From Scilla litardierei (taxonomy: Eukaryota > Streptophyta > Magnoliopsida > Asparagales > Asparagaceae), in assembly GCA_030789695.1 (NCBI GenBank), contig CM061132.1:27685858-27749857 (forward strand): DNA of 64,000 nt, written 5' to 3'. Below the pieces are notes generated by a model. It worked only from the letters and a program-made list of their open reading frames with translations, made no database searches and was not told the DNA's origin. Shown one piece after another: positions 44,578 to 56,618 of this stretch; within the stretch, counting starts at the first letter, position 1, and each line of letters begins with the position of its first letter. Made by a program: the position numbers and the translations under genes.

Positions 44578-45479
44578 TGTTACGACTAATATGCAAGGCC
44601 CGAATTACAATGGCCCACGGCCCGACCTCAAAGGAGAAGCCCACCAGAGTAGACGGGCCCGCCCAAAGGGGGCCCACAGACGGGGCTGAAGGCCCATCCG
44701 TTTCACCCCCGGAGGCACCCGGCTGGCCCCCACTCGGCCAGATTAACCGCCCCTCCCTCCTGAATCCGCGATCCCATGATGGCCATTAACGGATCCGTTA
44801 ACGGACCATCCCTCCACTACGCGCGAGTGGGAGGAGGCGGAGGCGGATCAGGAGGACGTGAGAGGAGGCAAGACGTGGGGCAATCACGGGAGACCCTATA
44901 AGAAGAAGGCCAGGACGACGGAGAAGCAGATGGAGACTGAGGTAATCAACAGAGAGGTACTCCATCAACGACCTAGGCATTCGCCACTCCATATCCTTCT
45001 TCCCCCTTTGCTCGCGTCGTCTGGGTTGACGTTCCGGCTTCCTTGCAAGTCGGATCTCCCCCGCCGAGTTTCCTTTCAGACCTTGATCTGACTTAGGCAT
45101 CGGAGGGGATTTGGCCGAAACCTAGGTACGGCCTCCTGACGAGTTTCCTCATCTGTTCAGGAAGAAGATATCCGAGGTGCCGAGGCTACCCCTCAGCGTC
45201 GGTCGGCTACCCCCCATCGCAGTCGTCAGGCGGACGGCTACTCGGGCATCACCCCACTTGCAACGCGCTGAGGCTACCCCTCGACGCGGATCCGACTGAG
45301 GCCTAGCGTGATTCAGCCGAGGCCGAGCGCAACCTACCGAGCCGAGGCTTCACCTCAGCTCTTCCACACCGAGAACAAGCGGGCTCGACGAACCCAAGGG
45401 ACCCCCAAGTCGGCCCCTTGACCACGTTGACCACACAGCTGGCGGTCAACGAACAGTGGTGAGAAAACACCCGTAAACA
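44578..45479 (+). mobile_element. 5' LTR of Tat-type element
   Basis: It starts TGTTACGACTAATATGC and ends CACCCGTAAACA. A TATA-like TATAAGAA lies at 44897-44904. Repeated CGAGGC/GAGGCTACCCCTC words occur in the 3' half. Confidence 0.92.
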
Positions 45480-45481
45480 TC

Positions 45482-45500
45482 TGGCACCATCTGTGGGAAC
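45482..45500 (+). promoter_or_regulatory. primer-binding site of Tat-type element
   Basis: TGGCACCATCTGTGGGAAC lies two bases after the LTR. It corresponds to TGGCGTCGTCTGTGGGAAC in the second Tat-type element (57830), a form common in Tat/Athila elements. Confidence 0.75.
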
Positions 45501-45533
45501 CACTAACACCTACGTCAAACAACCACACCGACA

Positions 45534-45755
45534 ATGACACGGCTCCGCCCCCCGCGGCGGAGAAGAGGCGCGGCTCCGATGGTGGGCACTGACCTACCCC
45601 GTGGCAAGCGGAGCGAGGCCATGCCTCCCAGGCACGCGAACTGGGCGGCTAGCCTGGATCGAGCAGAGGACAGTCTTGAGGAGACCGGCGGCTGACCGCT
45701 AGCTTCCCGGGGTGGTAGGGTCGAGAGAACATGGGAAAAGCCGGGATCGAGCGAA
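45534..45755 (+). pseudogene. gag: gag remnant of Tat-type element
   Basis: It opens ATGACACGGCTCCG, with an Arg-rich start, but only about 220 bp separate this ATG from the protease. No capsid or zinc-knuckle sequence remains, compared with about 1.6 kb of gag in the sister element at 57884-59518. The gag body has been deleted, probably internally. Confidence 0.65.
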
Positions 45756-48700
45756 GTGCTAGTGGTGTCCCTGATCGTAGACACCTCCGTGGTGCGGCGG
45801 CTACTAGTCGACACCGGCAGCTCGTGCGAAATCCTCTTCACCTCGACTTTGGAAAGGATGGGGCTGCGTGGTGAAGACTTGGAGCCATGTATGGGGCCCG
45901 TGGTGGGTTTCACGGGACATTCTGCACCTATCATCGGGGCGATCCACCTTCCAGTCACGCTCAGGGGAGCACTCGATTCGGTGACGCTGACGGTGGAATT
46001 CATTGTGCTGAAGGTCGGTTCGGCGTACAATGGGATCATCGGCCGCCCCTCCTCAATGCTATCGACGCGGTGGTCTCGACGCTCCACCGGACGTTCAGGT
46101 TTCAGACCCCAAGGGGGGTCGGGCAAATCAACGGCGACATGAAGGGGAAGAAGATCTGCTACCACTTGACAGACGAAAAGGTCATCGGAGGGCCTGGCGA
46201 TCCAATGGCCTCACTCGACCTGAGGCATGGACCGAGACCCACCCCTGTGGGAGAACAAGAGCAGATTCCGGTCATGAACGTCGAAGGGAGATTTGTCTCC
46301 ATTGGGTCAGGGCTGGATCCTGACTCGAAGCGCCAGCTGGTCGAGTGCTTGGAGGCCAACCTGGACGTCTTCGCGTGGTCAGCCGAAGACATGCCAGGAG
46401 TTGATCCCCGGGTGATTGTTCACCGATTGAACACAGATCCCAACTTCAGACCCGTCCGGCAAAAGAAGCGGAACCTAGGTGGTGAAAAGATGAAGGCAGC
46501 CTCTGATGAAGTAGAGCGGCTCCTCGACGCCGGTTTCATCCGAGAAGTCTGGTACCCCAAATGGCTGTCCAACGTGGTAATGGTCAGAAAACCCAACGAG
46601 AAGTGGCGGATATGTGTGGATTTTAGCGACCTTAACAAAGCCTGTCCCAAGGACAGCTATCCACTGCCGCGGATCGACCACCTCGTAGACATCGCTTCGG
46701 GATACGAGATGCTCAGCTTCATGGACGCCTACTCAGGGTACAATCAGGTCCAGATGGATCCTGATGATGAAGAGATGACGGCCTTCACAACGGACCGAGG
46801 GACCTTCTGCTACAAGAAAATGCCCTTTGGATTGAAGAACGCGGGGGCAACCTACCAAAGAATGGTCAACAAGGTGTTCGACTCCCAGATAGGAAGAAAC
46901 CTGGAGGTCTACGTCGATGACATGCTGGTGAAGTCGAAGGATCCTGCTGACCACATCGCCGACCTAAGGGAAACTTTCGAACGGCTATGAAGGTACAATA
47001 TTCGGCTCAATCCCGCGAAATGCACGTTCGGTGTGAGATCCGGCAAGTTCCTGGGATTCATGATCACCAATCACGGGATCGAGGCCAACCCCGACAAAAT
47101 TGAGGCACTGATCAACATGCGGGAGCCGACAACCATCAAGGAGCTGCAGAGGTTGAATGGTCGCATCGCCGCCCTCGGGCGGTTTCTATCCCGGTCGGTG
47201 GAAAGATCTCTCCCGTTCTTCAAAACTCTGAGGAAGGCAATCGCTGCACCAGCCGATGAGAGGAAGACAATACCATGGGATGAGGACTGCTCCCGAGCCT
47301 TCACCGATCTCAAAGAGTACCTCCGCAGCCCACCACTCCTCTCCAAACCGTGAGAGGGGGAATCGTTGAGCCTGTATTTAGCCTGCACGATGGAAGCCGT
47401 GAGCTCGGTACTGATCCGGGAAGACGATGGGGTACAGAGGCCGGTATACTACACCAGTCGTGTCTTGAAAGACGATGAGGGGCGGTACACGCCAATGGAG
47501 AAGTTAGCGTACGCCCTCATCCTCTCAGCCGGGCAGCTCCGACCCTACGTCCAGGCTCACACGATACTGGTCCTAACCGATTCCCAGTTGGAACAGAACC
47601 TCAAAAGGTTTGACCACATAGGAAGGATGCTGAACTGGGGGGTCGAGTTGAGCGAATTCGACATGCGATTCAAGCCCCGCACAGCCATCAAAGGGCAGGC
47701 CCTGGCCGACTTCATCACCGAGTGTACCATAGAAGAAAGGGCCCTCACGCCGGGAGACGTCTCGGAAACGGTAACAAACCAACCTTTGTACTTACTTATG
47801 ACTGACATCAACTCGGCTGGCCACTCAGGCGATCAGGACATATGGATCATTCACGTGGACGGCTCGGCGACCCGGGCTGGGAGCGGAGCCGGGATCACGA
47901 TTCAGTCCCTCGAGGGGAACGTCGTCGAATACGCGCTTAGGTTCGAGTTCCCGGCCACCAACAACGTGGCCGAGTATGGGGCCGCAATAAACGGCTTGAA
48001 GCTGGCCCGAGAACTCAGAGCTGAGTGCGTACGGCTCCTAAGTGACTCGAAGCTCATCGTCAACCAGCTGCAAGGGAGCTACGAGGCACACGAAGGAACG
48101 CTGCAGGACTACTTGGCCATGGCCAAGACTGAGATGTCCAAATTCAAAAGGGCCGAGACCCTTCACCTCCCGCGGTCGGAGAATGCCCGAGCAGACGCTC
48201 TGTCCAAACTTGCTTCCTCCTCGCCCAAGGAGTTGGGTCGCACCGTCTATATAGAGAACCTCAGGAGCCCCATCACGGAAGAGAAGGAGGTAATGGCGAT
48301 TGACGGAGACCCCACCTAGATGGACCCAATCATCCGATACCTCACCCATGGGGAAACGCCGATCGGTGTGGAAGAACGTCGAACCTTGGAGAGGAAAGCG
48401 CTCCGGTATGTGATGCACGAAGGAGCCCTCTACAGAAGACGGTGGACAAAGACTGACATCCTCCCCTATCTTAAGTGCCTCGGCCCCCAGGAAGCTGACT
48501 ACATCATCAGGGAAGTGCACGAGGGCACATGCGGGAACCACCATGGAGGCACAACAATCGTCCAGAAGATCTTGCGGCAAGGATACTACTGGTCGACCCT
48601 GATACGCGACGTGACAGAGTATGTCCAGAGGTGCCAGGAATGCCAAAGGTTTGCTAGCACCGGGACCATTCCCCCTTCAGAGCTCATCCCAATCATCGGC

Positions 48701-49563
48701 CCAATACCTTTTGCAAAGTGGGGGCTCGATATCCTGGGACCGTTCACGACGGGCCGAGGGCAAAGGAAATGCCTGATCGTGGCCGTGGACTACTTCACCA
48801 AATGGATCGAAGCCGAACCTCTAGCCTCAATCACCTGGAAGAAGGCAAGAGCTTCGTGTGGAACTCCATCATCTCCAGATTCGGAATCCCCCGCGCCATC
48901 GTCACCGACAATGGGAAGCAATTTGACTCAGCTGGGTTTAAGGACTTCTACGCCGAATGGAAGATCAAGTTACTCTTCGCCTCGGTGGCGCATCCCCAGA
49001 CCAACGGGATGGCCGAGGCCGCCAATAAATGCATCATAGAACCCCTCCGCAAGAAAGTAGAAGGCGCCGAAGGAAAGTGGCCTGAAGAACTTCCTGGGAT
49101 ACTCTGGTCTTACCGTACGACCCACAAACAAGCCACGGGTGAGACCCCATTCATGCTCACCTATAGCGCCGAAGAAGTGGTCCCGGTCGAGGTGGGCGAG
49201 GAGTCCCTCCGCATCCAACATTTCGACGAGGAAAGAAACGTCGAGGGGTTGGAGCTCGGCTTGGAGCTCCTAGGTGAGCGACGAGAGCAGGCCTTGGCCA
49301 CCATCATCTGCCAGAAGCAAAAGGTGGCGCGCTACTACAATTCCCGCGTCAAGGAGCGGAGTTTTCGCCAAGGGGACTTGGTCCTTAGAAAGGCGATCTT
49401 CTGCCCAGAGATCACGCGTAAAGGGAATCTGGCAGCCAAGTGGGAAGGTCCCTACCGGGTGATCGAAGTTCTAGGACCCGCTGCCTATCGGCTGGCAACC
49501 CCGGAGGGAAAGGCCCTCACCCATTCCTGGAATGCTGAGCATCTGTGCAAGTATTATCAGTAA
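45756..49563 (+). pseudogene. pol: Tat-type Ty3 Pol: protease, RT, two RNase H, integrase (broken)
   Basis: Protease has RRLLVDTGSSCEILF (active DTGSS) and YNGIIGRP; a frame change follows near 46050. RT has [33 protein letters not shown] and the catalytic YVDDMLVKS. Then come the first RNase H (LACTMEAVSSVLIRED..YYTSRVL) and the second, archaeal-type RNase H (WIIHVDGSATRAGSGAGI, NNVAEYGAAINGL, LLSDSKLIVNQL, ARADALSKLA). Integrase has a zinc part (H.GTCGNHHGG..C.ECQRF), then core D (GLDILGPF), D (IVTDNGKQF, in another frame after a shift near 48835) and NGMAEAANK. It ends HSWNAEHLCKYYQ at 49563. Stops at 46988 and 47351 (TGA) and 48317 (TAG) fit lost Arg and Trp codons. Confidence 0.93.
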
Positions 49564-50040
49564 AGCTTACGGGATCGCCCGCGAATGTAACTCTTTTTCC
49601 CCCATGCTCAATAAATTGATTTGATCTTACTTTCCTTTTATGGCATGGCTACGGAAAACCTCCTAGAGAAGGGGGACCCCGCCAAGGGAGTGTTTGGGAG
49701 GCACCGCGCAAGGACAAGGGACGACCCCCAAACAGGCTGGTCCCCCCCTCCGCGATTCGCCTGGTCGGGAAACTCCCAGGCCCGACCCCCGGGATGGGCC
49801 AGCCACTAGGCAGGGATAGCCCTCCCATCGAACGAAACGAATCAAACCGATCGTAAGGCTGGGGGCAACTCCCCCCGTGGACCGGCGAACCGACCGACCG
49901 TGAGGCCAAGGGCAACTCCCCGGGCGGGTCGGTCAAAAGGATGACCTCAGAGGTCGACCTCAGTGGCTAGTCGCTAGACATGGGGTCGCTCTCTAGGCCG
50001 ACTAGCCCACTGAGTCGGGGGAAACACCCCTGACATGGCT
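49564..50040 (+). other. spacer after pol
   Basis: This is the 3' untranslated part with degenerate GGGGGCAACTCCCCC-like words that grade into the minisatellite. No gene is seen. Confidence 0.5.
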
Positions 50041-50600
50041 ACATGATTAACCGAGCCGAGGGCAACTCCCTCAGCCCATCGGCACGCCAACTGAGCCGGG
50101 ATCAACTCCCCCGCTACGGCTGCATGATTAACCGAGCCGAGGGCAACTCCCTTGGCCCATCGGCACGCCAACCAAGCTGGGGTCAACTCCCCCGCTACGG
50201 CTGCACGATTAACTGAGCCGAGGGCAACTCCCTCGGCCCATCGGCACGCCAACCAAGCCGGGGTCAACTCCCCCGCTACGGTTGCACGATTAACCGAGTC
50301 GAGGGCAACTCCCTCGGCCCATCGGCACACCAACCAAGCCAGGGCAACTCCCCTGCTATGGCTGCACGATTAACCGAGCCGAGGGCAACTCCCTCGGCCC
50401 ATCGGCATGCCAACTAAGCCGGTGGCAACTCCCCCACTACGGCTCCACGATTAACCGAGCCGAGGGCAACTCCCTCGGCCCGTCGGCACACCAACCGAGC
50501 CGGGGCAACCCCCCTGATACGGCTACACAAGTAACCGAGCCGAGGGCAACTCCCTCGGCCCGTCGGCACGCCGACCGACTTGGGGGACAACACCCCCGGC
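50041..50600 (+). repeat. 81-bp minisatellite in 3' region of Tat-type element
   Basis: About seven tandem copies occur, with a period of 81 bp confirmed across the first copies (GATTAACCGAGCCGAGGGCA at 50044, 50125 and so on). Each unit contains two near-palindromes of the form GGGCAACTCCC and CATCGGCACGCC. Tandem repeats in the 3' region are usual for Tat elements and can seed satellite DNA. Confidence 0.9.
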
Positions 50601-50764
50601 AGAAGCACCGACTCTTCTCCGTCAGAACTCAACAGGGGCCTAGGAAGGAGGGGAGCGATTACAAGCAAGAAAAAGATACTTTACTTCTGGGAGATACAAG
50701 GGGCTACACCCATAGCCATGGTCCCGAAAGATTTAAGGACCCGGCTGCAGGTCTAAACATTCCC

Positions 50765-52926
50765 TCACTCGCCTCCTTGGAGAACCCCTTCAAGACTGTC
50801 GATGGGAGGAGCGCCGGACCGCTCCGGGATCTCTTCCTCCTCATCAGAGTACGCTTGAAGCTCCTCAAAGTTGATCTCCGCAAGCAGGAACCTCTTTCAA
50901 ACCTCGGCTTGGCAGCGGGCAAATCCCTTCTCGAACGCCGAGCACTGGGCCTTGGAGGTGAAGGAAAGAGAGTATTCCTTCACGGCATCCTGGGCGACCT
51001 TGGCAAGGTCCACACCATCTAGCTCGCGGATCCGACCCTCGAGAGTAGCCACCTGGTGGTGGTGGTTAGATCGGATCAATTCGATCTCTTTCGATATCGC
51101 GTTAAGCTGGGATAGGTAGGCCCTCTCCCGCTCTTCCGCCGCCTCCAGCAGGGCATTGAGTTCCTGAGCATCGGCCGTGATGAAAGGGGCCGGATCGGCA
51201 CCTGCCTCTGCTGCCGCGCTAGAGGCCGCGGTGAGCATGGCAATTTGCTCCTCGGCCTTGGATTTCCCGACCAGAGCTAAGGCTTTTTCCTGGTCCGACT
51301 TCTCCAGGGCAGAAGAAAGCTCGGCCACACGAGACTCCAAGGACATTACGAGCGCCTTGGACATGAGGTCGGCCTCCTCCTCGCCTTCCCGGGCCCCGGA
51401 AACGGGTGCCGCGTCCGCCTTAGCCCCAGAAAGAGCCACAAATTGGCGCCTCATCGAGAGCCCAACGGAGGACAGCTACACAAAAGAGGCGGGAGTAAGT
51501 TGGAGATAACGGCAGAAGACTGGGTTAGGGAAGAAACCCCACCTGTTGGCCAGCTTGTACCACGAAAGCGGCCAGACGGTCACCGCAGACCTCATCCAAG
51601 GCAGCTCGGTCCACCGAGAGACTGCAGTTCTCAGCCACCCGTGCCGCCACGCCGCAGCCGGAAAAGACCGACTCACCCGTTCTTACGGGGAAGCGAGGAC
51701 GTGGAAGATCATCCTCCCCCGGAGGTAATTCAGTAGGGGCGGAGCGAAACGCACCTAGATACCGCTCATATATATCAGGGAGAGGGATTGGCTGCGGAGA
51801 TGAGGGGCCAGCCCATGGCCATACCGCCTCGTCTGGAACAGACGGATCCCGGCACTAGGGCAAAGAAGCACTAACCCCCCCCGGTGAGGGTGCGGGCCTT
51901 CTTAGAGGCGTCATGCTGAGAAGAAGAGGGAACCTTCCTCTTCGGCTTCTCGGCACCAGCCGACGGGTGGTCAGCGCGTTGTTTCTTCCGGACCGCCAGC
52001 ACGTGATCCCCTCTTCGAGAGGTGGGGTCCGGAATCTCGATTTGAGATGGAAGGACCGGAGAACTGGAGGGGAATCCACCTGCGCAGGGGAAATTCATCA
52101 TCAACCAACCCTGTCAGCCACAGAACAGTGCCCACGGAGCATTATCTTCGAAACAGTGAAGGACGGCAAAACTCACCAGCGGGCCACGTGGTCTTCCGCA
52201 GGTTGAGGTCAGAAAAGAGAATGGAGACTTTCTGATCGCCCGGTGGGATCGCCGGCAGGGCCTCCACGGTCTCGAGTTCAGCCGCAGTCGGATCACCCAG
52301 CTTCGGTGCCAGCATCACATCGGCGCTCCAGTAAGTTGGGAAATCCATATCCGACGGGACGACAACGAAGAGATACTCCCCCTTCCAGAGCTTGACGGAG
52401 CTCGGTAACCCCAGTATCAGGCTCTTCGAGGGCCGAGCACTTATGTAAATCCAGGCCCCCGACTGATGGCGGCTCAGACGATAAAATTGGGAGAAGAGTC
52501 GGGGGGAGGGGACCACCCCCTTCTGAAGGCAAAGCACGGCAAACTCGATGATGAGCCCGATCACGTTGGGGAAGAACTGGTATAGGGCCACACGATGAGC
52601 ACACAGAAATTCAACGACGAAAGGATGAAGGGGGAACCGAAGCCCGAATCGGAAGCACACCTCGTACACCCCGACCGCCTTCGGACCCGGAAAGCAGATC
52701 CGCTCGTTAGGCTCAGGGGCCCGGATGGAGTATGGGGGTAAAAGGTAGCGGTCGCGCACCTCTCTGACGGAGGTGGCACAGAAGGAAGAAGGACATCCCA
52801 GAACCTCCAGAGGCACCACCGAGGGGTCACCCTCCTGACTACCAACCACCGAGCCGGGGCTATCAGGTGAGTCAAGACGGACGGCATCCTCTGGACGACC
52901 CGAACCGGGGGCAGGAGAAGACGACA
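50765..52926 (-). pseudogene. spliced antisense ORF of Tat-type element (gypsy-type transposon protein)
   Basis: It lies on the minus strand between minisatellite and 3' LTR. Exon 1 (52926-52177) begins MSSSPAPGSGRPEDAV and carries the core RICFPGPKAVGVYEVCF, LRFPLHPFVVEFLCAHRV, LYQFFPNVIG and FYRLSRHQSG, the plant 'putative gypsy type transposon' domain. The donor GCTG/GTGAGT and acceptor TGCGCAG/GT at 52080 keep the frame (PAG/GFPSSSP). Exon 2 (52079-about 51670) is basic (VRKKQRADHP, EKPKRKVPSS) like a nuclear signal; a TAG after a G-run breaks it. Exon 3 (about 51660-51540) reads VAENCSLSVDRAALDEVCGD. Exon 4 (to 50765) is a coiled coil (SLESRVAELSSALEKSDQEK) with an acidic tail and a TGA at 50897. 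The role is unknown. Confidence 0.72.
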
Positions 52927-53247
52927 TGACGAGGAGCTGGAGCAGAATTAGAAAAAGGAGATGCTGAAGGAAAATCTGGCCAAGGGAGTTCAACTGATGT
53001 CGGCGCTCCTTTCCTGATGCCCTCTGAATAACCCTGCGCACGGTGGAGATGAATGCAAGGAACACGTGGCGACATCAAGGCGGCGACGATGCTTTGGAAA
53101 CTGCACCAACGGAATTTCAAACGGAGCGGTAATGATAACATCCATTTAATAGTGGAACCTCGACTGACGCGCCCGTCGGATCATGAAAGGGTCACATCAC
53201 CTGAACCGAACCGACGAAAGCCGAACGGTCCAGGCGATGAGGGCAAT

Positions 53248-54150
53248 TGTTACGACTAATATGCAAGGCCCAAATTACAACGGCCCACGGCCCGACCTCA
53301 AAGGAGAAGCCCACCAGAGTAGACGGGCCCGCCCGAAGGGGGCCCACAGACGGGGCTGAAGGCCCATTCTTTTCACCCCCGGAGGCACCCGACTGGCCCC
53401 CACTCGGCCGGATTAACCGCCCCTCCCCCCTGAATCCACGATCCCATGATGGCCATTAACAGATCCGTTAATGGACCATCCCTCCACTACGCGCGAGTGG
53501 GAGGAGGCGGAGGCGGATCATGAGGACGTGAGAGGAGGCAAGACGTGGGGCAATCACGGGAGACCCTATAAGAAGAAGGCCAGGACGAAGGAGAAGCAGA
53601 TGGAGACTAAGGTAATCAACAGAGAGGTACTCCATCAACGGCCTAGGCATTTGCCACTCCATATCCTTCTTCCCACTTTGCTCGCGCCGTCTGGGTTGAC
53701 GTTCCGGCTTCCTTGCAAGTCGGATCTCCCCCGTCGAGTTTCCTTTCAGACCTTGATCTGACTTAGGCATCGGAGGGGATTTGGCCGGAACCTAGGTCCG
53801 GCCTCCCTGACGAGTTTCCTCATCTGTTCAGGAAGAAGACATCCGAGGCGCCGAGGCTACCCCTCAGCGTCGGTCGGCTACCCCCCATCGCAGTCGTCAG
53901 GCGGACGGCTGCTCGGGCATCACCCCACTTGCAACACGCTGAGGCTACCCCTCGACGCGGATCCGACCGAGGCCAAGCGCGATTCAGCCGAGGCCGAGCG
54001 CAACCTACCGAGCCGAGACTTCACCTCAGCTCTTCCATGCCGAGAACAAGCGGGCTCGGCGAACCCAAGGGACCCCCAAGTCGGCCCCTTGACCACGTTG
54101 ACCACACAGCTGGCGGTCAACGAACAGTGGTGAGAAAACACCCGTAAACA
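53248..54150 (+). mobile_element. 3' LTR of Tat-type element
   Basis: It starts TGTTACGACTAATATGC and ends CACCCGTAAACA, 903 bp, a close match to 44578-45479. The weak purine stretch GGCGATGAGGGCAAT precedes it in place of a long PPT. Confidence 0.93.
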
Positions 54151-54163
54151 GTTGTGTTTTATA

Positions 54164-54165
<2 letters not shown>

Positions 54166-54209
<44 letters not shown>

Positions 54210-54344
54210 CATTTGACAACCTTTTTTAAATTCTAAGACTGACTATGACAAGATAAAGAGTGGCTGAGATTTGATCTTGAAAAATAGAAGGACTGACTAG
54301 GACAAGATAAAGAGTGGCTGAGATTTGATCTTGAAAAATAGAAG
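54166..54344 (+). repeat. (TA)n run and a 54-bp tandem duplication
   Basis: A (TA)n tract of about 40 bp (54166-54205) is followed by a 54-bp unit, GACTGACTA..GACAAGATAAAG and on, present twice (54237-54290 and 54291-54344) with one or two changes. These lie just right of the Tat-type insertion. Confidence 0.9.
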
Positions 54345-54499
54345 GTTGAGATGAAGCTTTGAAACCATGAATGCGAGCTTTGAAATTTGGTCCAGCTTTG
54401 AAATTTGGTCCAACTTTAAAATGAAAAGAGCTTTGTAACCATGATGTGAGCTTTGAAATTTGGTCCAGCTTTAAAAGCAGCTAGTGAATCAGTTTCACG

Positions 54500-55817
54500 T
54501 CGAAGGCGTCCGTGAAATTTTTTACGCTAATTTGCTGTTCTGCACCGAAGGCACCCGCACCGAATTTGTTGTTCTACATGAATTTGTTATTCCGTGCCGA
54601 ACCGTTTGCGTCGAATTTGATGTTTCGCATCGAAGGCACCCGTGCCCCTAAATATTTTTATGCTAATTTGTTATTCTTTTAATTTTTAATAATTTTTTAA
54701 AGGAACAAAGATTTCGTGAGGAAAAGTCTTAAATAAACCGTGCCCGCGGGCACGAGGTTTTTACGCTAATTTGTTGTTCCGCCCCGAATTTATTGTTCTA
54801 CACTAATTTGTTATTCCGCGTCGAAGGTGTCCGTGTCGAATTTGTTGTTCCGTGTCGAAGGCGCTTGCCCCGAATTTTTTGTTCTGCGTCGAACGTACCC
54901 GTGCCGCCAAATATTTTTACGATAATTTGTTGTTCTTTTAAATTTTAATAATTTTTTGAGGAACGAAGATTTCACGGTGGAAAATCTTAAATGAATCGTG
55001 CCCATGGGCACGTGTTTTTACGCTAATTTGTTTTGCGTTGAAGGCGCCAGCGCCAAATTTGTTGTTCTACGCTAATTTGTTGTTCCGTACCGAAGGCGCC
55101 CGTGCCAAATTTGTTGTTCCGTGTCGAAGACGACTGCGATGAATTTGTTGATCCGCATAGAAGGCGTCCGTGCTGCTAAATAATTTTACGCTAATTTGTT
55201 GTTCTTTTATATTTTAATAATTTTTGTGGAACAAAGATTTCACGAGGAAAAATCTTAAATGAACCGTGCCCGCGAGCATGGGGTTTTATGCTAATTTGTT
55301 GTTTCGAGGCGATGGCACCCCTGCCGAATTTGTTGTTCCACGCTAATTTGTTGTTCCGCGCAGAATGTGCCCATGCCGAATTTGTTGTTTCACATCGAAT
55401 TTGTTGTTCAATGTCGAAGGCGCCTGCACCGAATTTGTTGTTCCGTGCCGAAGGCATCTGTACCGCTAAATATTTTTTACGCTAATTTGTTGTTATTTTA
55501 AATTTTAATAATTTTTTTGGGGAACAACGATTTCGGGGGGAAATCTTAAATGAACCGTGCCTGCGGGCACGTGTTTTTACGCCGATTTGTTGTTCCACAC
55601 CGAAGGCGCCTGTACCAAATTTATTGTTCCATGTCGACGGCGCCTACCCGAATTTGTTGTTCTGCACCGAAGGCGCCCACGCCAAAGGCGCACTTGCCGC
55701 TAAATATTTTTACGCTGATTTATTGTTTCTTTAAATTTTAATAATTTTTTGGGGAACTAAAATTTCGTGGGAGAAAATATTAAATGAACCGTGTCTGCGG
55801 GCACGGGTAATGACTAG
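54500..55817 (+). mobile_element. plus-strand Helitron 3' end with tandem hairpin modules
   Basis: The stretch ends with a CCGTG...CACGG hairpin (55789-55806), TAATGA and CTAG (55814-55817) followed by T, the Helitron 3' signature. It is the same terminus as at 10825 in reverse orientation. Upstream, the terminal module recurs at about 54724, 54995, 55263 and 55554, spaced 235-290 bp. Each has an ACCGTGCCCGCGGGCACG-like hairpin, TTTTACGCTAATTTGTTGTTC and several CCGAATTTGTTGTTC / TCGAAGGCGCC words. No Rep/helicase is present. The left boundary is not determined. Confidence 0.65.
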
Positions 55818-55842
55818 TGTGTGTGTGTGTGTGTGTGTATAT
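55818..55842 (+). repeat. (GT)n microsatellite
   Basis: A GT repeat of about 20 bp lies directly after the Helitron CTAG end. Confidence 0.85.
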
Positions 55843-55855
55843 GAGAATAATACGT

Positions 55856-55994
55856 ATCATATGTCATGAGAGCCATCTCCTCATATACAAGACACAAAAA
55901 GTGGGGTGGTACAAGCCCACATGGTCTTGTACTTATTGTTCCAACTCACTTTTTGTGCCTTGATATATGAGGAGATGTCTCCATTATCATATGA
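55856..55994. mobile_element. foldback MITE, copy 1
   Basis: A 139-bp imperfect palindrome centred at 55925. Arms carry ATCTCCTCATATACAAGACA / TATATGAGGAGAT with ACAAAAAGT / ACTTTTTGTG inside. There is no coding potential. A related palindrome lies at 56619-56761. Confidence 0.7.
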
Positions 55995-56000
55995 GGTGGG

Positions 56001-56310
56001 ATTCGGGTGCGAATACAAATGTTTTTTTAAAAACAATTTTCAATTTTTTAAATGTTTAATCCATACAATTATATACCACAGGAAAAATAATGGATGACAC
56101 CTAGGAGGATTTGAGCACCCATCCACCACTTACAAATTTAACGGTTTCAGAATGTGCACATTTGTTGGAATGCCATGATCGAAGGACAAATCACATTACT
56201 TTTCAACCATTATTTTTTGAGAGGTGTATAACAACATAAAATGAAGGTGGAAAAAAATTTGAAAATTTTTTTGAAAAAAAAGTTTCGCAATGCGAAATAT
56301 TCTCATTAAA

Positions 56311-56311
<1 letters not shown>
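56001..56311. other. AT-rich spacer
   Basis: AT-rich sequence between the first MITE and the microsatellite block. I see no gene or element boundary in it. Confidence 0.4.
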
Positions 56312-56345
<34 letters not shown>

Positions 56346-56483
56346 TGTATGTATATATATGTATACATATATACATATACATATATATACATATAGACAT
56401 ATATATATATATGTATATGTATATATATATGTATATGTATATACATATGTATATGTATATACATATATATATGTATATGTATA

Positions 56484-56518
<35 letters not shown>

Positions 56519-56562
56519 GTCTATATGTATATATATGTATATGTATATATGTATACATATAT

Positions 56563-56593
<31 letters not shown>

Positions 56594-56615
56594 GACACAC
56601 ATACACACATAAATA
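56312..56615 (+). repeat. (TATG)n / (TA)(TG)(CA) compound microsatellite
   Basis: About 300 bp of ATGT, TATA, GTATAC and ACATAT repeats, largely self-complementary. All ORFs across it are repeat translations (YIYIYTYIH and similar) and are not genes. Confidence 0.95.
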
Positions 56616-56618
56616 ATG

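Larger units (their letters stand above)
44578..54150 (+). mobile_element. Tat-type Ty3 element with pol but deleted gag
   Basis: LTRs of about 902 bp lie at both ends, with the 5-bp target duplication GTTGT (44573-44577 and 54151-54155). The order is LTR, primer site, about 220 bp of gag remnant, protease, RT, RNase H, a second (archaeal-type) RNase H, integrase, 81-bp minisatellite, antisense spliced ORF, LTR. The second RNase H, the 3' repeats and the antisense ORF are hallmarks of the Tat lineage (Retand-like). The LTRs differ by only a few per cent. Gag loss and pol stops make it non-autonomous. Confidence 0.93.

Noticed and set aside
44436..44789. ORF spanning the start of the Tat-type 5' LTR
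   Set aside because: It crosses the LTR boundary at 44578 and has no domain; the analogous ORF in the 3' LTR starts in unrelated flank.
50041..50600. Regular repeats that could suggest a CRISPR array
   Set aside because: Units are contiguous 81-bp tandem repeats with no unique spacers, inside a plant retrotransposon. The same holds for 59740-60262 and the TAGTCGGTC arrays.
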